In this document: positions 57,957 through 64,000 of the stretch, piece by piece
Numbering within the stretch: the first letter of the stretch is position 1
How the letters are laid out: each line of letters opens with the position of its first letter
Assembly (NCBI GenBank): GCA_032718475.1
Contig: JAUCBJ010006143.1
Coordinates: 1 to 64,000, forward strand
DNA: 64,000 bases
Direction of reading: 5' to 3'
Source: Nemertoderma westbladi
Lineage: Eukaryota > Xenacoelomorpha > Nemertodermatida > Nemertodermatidae
The notes under the pieces: model-generated
Database searches by the model: none
What the model was told of the DNA's origin: nothing
What the model saw: only the letters and a program-made list of their open reading frames with translations
Translations under genes and position numbers: made by a program

Positions 57957-58633
57957 TTAAAGAGTTGGAACAACAGAATAAAGAGTTGGAACAACAGAAT
58001 GCAGAGTTGAAAGACCAGTTCACAGGGTTAAAACTGTATAAGCTAATAGCGCCTATCCTAAATGATGGGGTAAAGATTCAACAAAGATCAGTTTGGAAAC
58101 TGATTCAACAAAGAGTTGATGGATTTGTTGACTTCTATCGAAACTGGGATGAATATGTTGAAGGATTTGGCGACCCGAATACCAATTTTTGGTTGGGGTT
58201 GGAGACGATCCACAAACTGAGTGAAGGCGGGGTGAAGTTGAGAGTCGATTTGTGGTTCACTGGAAGGGGGTGGGATGATAAAACCCAGCGGGTGATGCAT
58301 TACACCAACGAACACAAATACGCGGAATACGACAACTTCTCTATCGGATCAGCTGCAACTAATTACACCCTAAATGTATCCGGTTACCATGGTACTGCTG
58401 GTGACTCATTGGAGTTTCACAACGGTCTCCCATTCACTACCAAGGACCGCGATAATGACAGGTGGGACAACGTCAACTGCGCCGTATATCATACTGGGTC
58501 GTGGTGGTACAACAATTGCGCAAACAGTAACTTGAACGGAGAATATGGTGGGGGGGAAGATACAGGACCTTATTGGTATCGTTTTACTATCTACAATCCG
58601 GCCTCTCGAGTTGAAATGAAGATTTGGATTTAG
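57957..58633 (+). CDS. Terminal exon of a fibrinogen-related-domain protein
   Basis: Starts after splice acceptor TTTCCTAACAG and is open to TAG at 58633. A short coiled coil (KELEQQNKELEQQNAELK) comes first, then a fibrinogen C-terminal domain: IQQRVDGFVDFYRNWDEYVEGFG, FWLGLETIHKL, the calcium-site run DRDNDRWDNVNC, and the paired cysteine WWYNNCANSNLNGEY. Such domains bind sugars or acetylated ligands in ficolins, tenascins and molluscan FREPs, usually secreted. The first ~40 residues of the domain, with its first cysteines, are replaced by an unrelated KLIAPILNDGVK segment, so the domain is short. Upstream exons, including any signal peptide, were not found. This is the clearest host gene in the window. 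Confidence 0.85.
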
Positions 58634-59417
58634 TAAAACTGTAAGTTTTATATAAAATTACTAAAAAATTCCAATAGAGTTGCGTTGGAAACTAACTTTT
58701 ACATTTAATTATAAATAATATTAATATAATGTAAAAAATTTATTATAAAAAATATTAAAATATAATATAAATAAAATACCATAATTTATTACCAGGTTAT
58801 TTAGTTACTGTATTTTACGAGTTATAGACCCGAGGCGAAGCCGAGGGTTTATAACTGGCCCGAGGGTAAATAACTCATAAAATAACTAAATAACCTGGTA
58901 ATAAGTGAGTTATTAACCAATTTTACCAGGTTTCCCACATTTCTAAAAGGGCTTTAGTTTGGGGGCAGAAGTATTAAAATGGGGCTTGGATATTTTGGGA
59001 GTACAAATATAATATATTTTCAATTTTGTAATTCTTTATGTGTATTATATTTTATTTCAAGACGGTTATTATTCCCTGGGGAGAAATAACTGAATTGGTG
59101 ATGAATATCACCGACATTCATGTACTACATTTCCTGTCCAGTTCGACAACTAAAGTACTGTACATGCATACCGGTAATAAGCAATAAAGAGTATTGATAA
59201 CATAAGTGGTGTACACATCCAATTAGCCCCTTCTAATCGTCCACATCTAAGGCATCACTTGTAGAATCTCATTATCAGCTTCATCCATCAGTGTCAACTG
59301 ATCCCTATCCAATTGAATCTCTAATACATCTAAACATCCCGCCACCATATATCCACCCCCACCCAGTCCATACCGCCACCGCCACCATCTTGTCAAGAAA
59401 GAATTCGCTTGCGGGGC
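58634..59417. other. 3' flank of the fibrinogen-domain exon
   Basis: AT-rich; AATAAAA near 58769 may be the poly(A) signal. It contains a hairpin (listed separately) and no further gene. Confidence 0.5.
58786..58904. repeat. Hairpin/MITE-like inverted repeat
   Basis: TTATTACCAGGTTATTTAGTTA near 58786 pairs with TAACTAAATAACCTGGTAATAA ending at 58904. The loop carries CCCGAGGCGAAGCCGAGGG, itself nearly palindromic. Confidence 0.8.
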
Positions 59418-59660
59418 GAGCCACGAAGTGAGCGAAGCCTTAGCATATGGGTGTCATTAACGAGTTGCCTGTCGTCGTCGTCTGTCGTCGTCGTAAATTT
59501 CTGATCGCTAATAACTCGGTCATGTCTTGATTAAATTAAACTAAACTTGGTACGTACAGTATATAGTCCGGCAAAAGTTTAGAAAGAATCTGAATTTTTG
59601 TAGAAAACGAACGAACGCAACGGGGCAAATTACCGACAGACAACTCGTTAATGGGTCCCC
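59418..59660. repeat. Diverged relative of the (CGA)n MITE family
   Basis: Starts GGGGCGAGCCACGAAG, the right-end sequence of copies A and B, followed by a GTCGTCGTCGT run. An inner inverted pair TTAACGAGTTG / CAACTCGTTAA lies at about 59458 and 59642. Otherwise diverged. Confidence 0.55.
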
Positions 59661-60555
59661 TATAAGAGTTTAACTAAGTTAAACTATATCTACGGTAGGC
59701 ACTAGTATAGCCTGTGGACCATATTTGAACTTTAAAAAATACTGTATTTTTTTTGTTTTTTGTTATTGGTTTCTAAAACATTAGTATGTATGTTTTTTAT
59801 GGTAGCTCTGTAATGTTTTTTACTAGCTAGTATTTTTAAATTATAAAAAAATGTGATAACATTGATATTTCAGGTTTAAACATTTGTTGCAGAATTTGTA
59901 TTAATGACCAAAAATATTAATGATATTTATTGTAATAGGTTACAGTTTTTTTATTTTCAAAAAATACTAGCTAGAAAAAAAAACAGTAGCTATATAGGCC
60001 TACTAATGAAAATATATACTAAGGTTCTAGAATATTCACCAATATTAAAAAACACTCAAAAAAACAATATTATTTTTTTTTTCAAGAATAAGATATACTA
60101 GCTAGTAAAAAAAATACACTAGCTAACATAAAAAATATCGGCACTAATGAACTTTAGGGCCCAAAAATTGATTGGAACTAAACAAGTATTATTGTATTAT
60201 TACCATGGAGATTCAGATGATGGCACATTTTTTTAGCTTCAATTAGGTTTTTTAATACTCACCTGCATTTTATTAAATAATTGATTTCTAGAATATACTT
60301 TAATTAAATAACATTTGAAGAATAATTGTAACAATATATATTCTAGAATGTCTATTTTACTATAATTAAACTAAACAAATTAGTACCGCTAGTAAGCTTA
60401 CTGCATGTACTGATCTGACGGTGATACAGAATGATTACTCAGCAGTTATTATTCCCCGGGAAAGAATAACTCAGCAATAGAACTCTATGTTAATTTAGTT
60501 ATTTTTAATAAGTAATAATATCGGAAAAAACCGATTAATTGGTTAATAACTATCT
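59661..60555. other. AT-rich non-coding region
   Basis: No gene; a 65-codon open stretch (59904-60101) is low-complexity. Words such as TACTAGCTAGTA are repeated, and ACGGTTATTATTCCC-type blocks occur at about 59062 and 60440. Confidence 0.5.
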
Positions 60556-60696
60556 TTATTGAAGTGTTATTTGTTATTTTGTACGGATATTTTGTACGAG
60601 TAACTATTATTTCGTCCAAGGACTGTTATAACGATGACGAAATAATAGTTACTCGTACAAAATATCCGTACAAAATAACAAATAACAGTTCAATAA
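60556..60696. repeat. Near-perfect hairpin with 61-bp arms and 19-nt loop
   Basis: 60556-60616 is the inverse of 60636-60696 with one mismatch seen by eye (TTATTGAAGTG versus TTATTGAACTG). The loop is CAAGGACTGTTATAACGAT. It could extrude as a cruciform or be a young MITE. Confidence 0.92.
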
Positions 60697-62620
60697 ATGT
60701 GTTGTCTCCCTGAGAAGGTTAACAATTCTAAAGAAAGAGTAAGAAAATGGGGCATGGAATTTTTGGGGGATAATATAAATAACGGTATTTATTACGGACT
60801 CTATTTAAAAAACACAATATTTTAGCGGGAAATAATCACAAGTAATAAAGGTAATTTAAGCGTTTTTATTTAATTTCTATATGTAAATAGACTGACCATT
60901 GATAATATTACAGTAGAAAATTCCCTTCCTCAATATTTCGACTGCGGGCAGGTGGCAGACTAATAAGTTTAATTGAATATTACTAATTGTTGCTCTTTCT
61001 TCATTGGCGGAAGACATATTTCACGGCTCGGTTCTCTCTGCGAAGTCAGGCTGTGAAGCTGATCCTCTCATGGGGGTTTTTGTTTAATATGGTGGTACAG
61101 GAGAACATTATAGATACATTGTGACACAGCTGTAGTTAATTTGGCAGAATGGTTGGTCAGCGTTTCTAAGAGATGGATCCACCGTTTTGTGAAACTCACT
61201 CCAAGGCACTCAGGACTTACGCGACGCCCATTCCCACCACTTTCATTCTCATACCTCTACCATCGGACTATTTAACATACAAACCATTCTAGAACATATT
61301 ATGTATTTTGTTACATTATTATGACAACTTATCAGCGTTCTGGTGATATCTCCGCAACGACCAAAGTACCATTTACAGCGTTGCGGCCTATAGGACGGAA
61401 CCCTGTAAAGTATTCATAACTTAATAGCAATAAATAAACTCATAAACGTCTTGACTGTTCTCAGTCTATCCATGAGAGCCATATTGTACTGTAAGTGTAA
61501 CATTATTTACGTTACATTTGTTACAATAACTGCAAGCAATTTCTTAAAAAGGATATCAATTCACTTATATCACTAGAGAGTGAACATTTCAATATTAAAT
61601 ATAATAATTTTAAGCGTTGAAAACGGCGACAAGTTTACATAATGTAACAAAATTACGCACCATTCAGCACATACATCATTCAGCCATTGTGTGAAAAGGG
61701 CACTGTTCGGTTAACAGCGTTTATATTTATATAAACCTCACTCGGTCCACTCGCTCGTTACATAAATACACTCGGGTCATAACTCTGAGAAGTGCTAGTT
61801 TTCACACAATCATGTAAATAGTTTTGTATTTCAAGAATATTAGTTAAATAAATGGTTTGGCGCGTCTTCACCCGCGTCCAATCTTCGTCTGATCGGGGGA
61901 AATGAGCAAATTACAGAAACGGCAGATTACATATGACTTTTTCTAACCAAACCAACAAACAATGTTGCTAATAATCATTTTGAGGGCGAAGCTTTCTCCG
62001 GCCGAAGTTTGCTGCGTACCAAATAAATGGCCACATAAAACATCAGAGCAAATGCAATTAATGCCATGACAATATGCCAGTCAAGTCAGCCTGCGCTTTA
62101 CATACATTACTCTTGTATTCTTGTATGCCGTCTTTCCAGCGGCAACAACAAAGCAGCAAAAAGATACCAATATTTCTTGATGTACAAAGGGTGCAATATT
62201 GAGGAGACACATGAGGCATTAGCTGTGTAGCTAATATTCTAGAAAATTAATACAACTGGACGATTTCAAAAATGTTAGAAATTTCCGTACAATATAACAC
62301 AATTAGCGTAAAAAATAAGTAACACTTTTAGTACGGTAATTTTGATATAATATAGGAATTATTACGGGATTTAGGGGAGACAAAATAATATATTTGGCTG
62401 AAAAGTTAGTAATAATAATTAATAATAATGAGTTCCTGAATAAATATCGTTTTTTACTATAAAATTATTTACTTTAACGTCTTTATTATTTATTTTGCAG
62501 TTTGAATTCCCAATAAGTTTTAGAAGAGACTGAATCTTGGCTATTCTGCTATATGTTACCAGTTTATATGTGTGATGGTTATGGGTTATTGGTTTATGTT
62601 TGGTTAATATTTACAATATA
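60697..62620. other. Non-coding region
   Basis: No supported gene, RNA or delimited repeat. A block GTAAGAAAATGGGGCATGGA near 60740 resembles one near 58975 (TTAAAATGGGGCTTGGA). Otherwise ordinary intergenic or intronic sequence. Confidence 0.5.
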
Positions 62621-62624
62621 TTAA

Positions 62625-63338
62625 GGGGGGGGGGGTACACCATTTTCGGACAACTCTTCGATTTATCACTCTCAGCGTTTCAAAATTGTTTGGTTTTGGG
62701 TATAATTTGGAATATAAGTACCTAAGATGCTATTCTACATGACAGGTTAGAAAATTTATATTTTTCGCTATTCAATATTAGTTAATACTAGTTAACAACA
62801 AAAAAAACTTGGTTGCGCTTAAAACCCTAAGGCTTTTACAGTTTTTAACTTAATCACATGAAAGTTTTTTTATATGATAGATTAAAGATGGGGCAACATA
62901 ACTATCAGGCGAAATGTTGTGAAAATAATTCTGCACCGCTAGGTGGCGCTGCAAATTTATGCTAATTTTTAGGTTTGTTATAAATAGTATTAAATTTTAT
63001 TAACAAATAATTTCGAAAAGTTGTCTGATACTTTTATGCAGGGTGGCTATCTAGACACCCACAGGAAGTTTCAGACTAATTGCTCAAAAATTGTAGAAAT
63101 AGTAGGGTTTTGAAGTTGACAATTTCATAAAAAAAAATATTTGGAGATAATCGACCTTTCATTATACATAGTAATAGTAATTTCAACAGGATTCCCTAAA
63201 TGGAAATTGTTATAACTTAAAAACTAAAAGAGCTATTAAATAGCGGTTATCAGATTTGGAAACACCATTCAATGGTGCATTATAATAGACCATAAAAAAA
63301 TTTCGACATATTTTTGACCAAAATGGTGTACCCCCCCC
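62625..63338. mobile_element. TTAA-flanked short element with poly-G inverted ends
   Basis: TTAA at 62621-62624 and 63339-63342. Left end GGGGGGGGGGGTACACCATTTT, right end AAATGGTGTACCCCCCCC (inverted). About 714 bp, no coding capacity. TTAA duplication suggests mobilisation by a piggyBac-type transposase, but the G-run ends are not those of the 48897 element. Confidence 0.75.
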
Positions 63339-63342
63339 TTAA

Positions 63343-64000
63343 CCCAGCAAAACCCAGACATCTAAAACTTCAAGGTAATTTATTCATATTTTCAGAACTA
63401 AGTCCAAATAGTCTAACTTAAACATAGTTTCAAAAACAGTATCAAAACTTTAACCAATCTCAATTTATTAGGTAGGGTACAAATGTAGTACTTGGGCGCT
63501 ATGGAGGTATTTATATATTCATAAAAATTACACCAATTTGTTTATAAAGGATAATATAAAGGATGTTATTAACTACTTTGGTGGGTGTAGAATGGAGTAT
63601 ACACAAAAGCATATGTTTAAAACAGTTTTTAATTTAAAATTGAGTTAAAAATTTCAAGATAATGTAGTATTTGTAGTGTCCCCACCCCCCCCCCCCCCGG
63701 GTCCAGTACTTCAAACAGTAATTGTAAGGATAGTAAGGATCCAGGGGGAAGCCGGGAACTCTCGGTGTCGGCCTGGCTGGGGACGCTAAACAGGGGCAGT
63801 TTCTCAAGGAGTGGCGATTGGCCAATTGGAAGCAGCAGTTATCGATGTGAAGCCCGATCGCTGAAGTCGAAAAGAACACCGGCGAGTTCACGTTGCTGAG
63901 AGAGCGCGGAATGGACAGTTAGGTGAGAGGAAATAGAGTCCCGATGGAGGATGGCAACAGGTTCACTGGAGCCAAGGTCACCCAACTGGAAGGGGGTAGG
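63343..64000. other. Non-coding end of window, with poly-C run
   Basis: A C run at about 63680-63698 is followed by an unusually GC-rich ~300-base stretch (63700-64000) unlike its surroundings. It could be the start of a retroelement leader or a CpG-rich promoter continuing past the window. No coding frame supported. Confidence 0.45.

Noticed and set aside
59904-60101. 65-codon open stretch
   Set aside because: Lys/Asn/Ile/Tyr/Phe-dominated sequence expected from AT-rich DNA; no motif.

Overview
This is a eukaryotic, almost certainly metazoan, window that is AT-rich and consists mostly of mobile DNA. The evidence is the set of animal-type elements: a Penelope-like element, a BEL/Pao LTR retrotransposon, Polinton/Maverick elements, hAT-like and piggyBac-like DNA elements, a tRNA-derived SINE and an RTE-like non-LTR tail. 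One host-type exon encodes a fibrinogen-related domain behind a splice acceptor. A marine invertebrate, possibly a deuterostome, would fit, but the sequence does not fix the phylum.

Layout. 1-2574: Penelope-like RT with GIY-YIG endonuclease, nearly intact, plus its 3' flank. 2575-19780: a large decayed BEL/Pao-like element. It has a long repeat at its left end (candidate LTR), gag, protease, RT, RNase H and integrase. It also carries an extra ~3.7-kb gag-like reading frame with three zinc knuckles downstream of pol, which I do not recognise. The right candidate LTR starts at 19100 and is split by a complete Polinton (19781-44116). That Polinton has ~0.47-kb inverted termini beginning AGTAGTAG and a 6-bp target duplication, GTCGTG. 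The rest of the LTR resumes at 44117. A second, truncated Polinton of the same family abuts it (44833-48325).

Inside the complete Polinton the left half (+ strand) holds an unknown first gene, protein-primed DNA polymerase B and a small gene. The right half (- strand) holds a nuclease-like ORF, adenain-like protease, major capsid protein, basic core-like protein, two tandem minor-capsid paralogues, integrase, three small ORFs, packaging ATPase and a RING protein. Together these are a virus-like replication, integration, assembly and maturation set. This copy is dead: the polymerase has lost motif C and has frameshifts, the capsid gene is split by a ~2.4-kb insertion, the integrase is split by a 2.9-kb hAT-like fold-back element with a perfect 8-bp target duplication, and the ATPase has an in-frame TGA.

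48.3-64 kb: a piggyBac-like TTAA element with internal palindromic repeats, a second independent and diverged copy of the unknown zinc-knuckle reading frame (51.7-56 kb), an atypical fibrinogen-domain exon (57957-58633), and several hairpin/MITE-like elements, including a near-perfect 61-bp-arm hairpin and a TTAA-flanked poly-G-ended element.

The strongest candidates for something undescribed are the two-copy zinc-knuckle reading frame, one copy of which sits in the env position of the BEL-like element, and a ~19-nt motif repeated about ten times across that element only. Many decayed frames are broken by TGA where CGA (Arg) is expected, which points to CpG decay rather than a changed genetic code.
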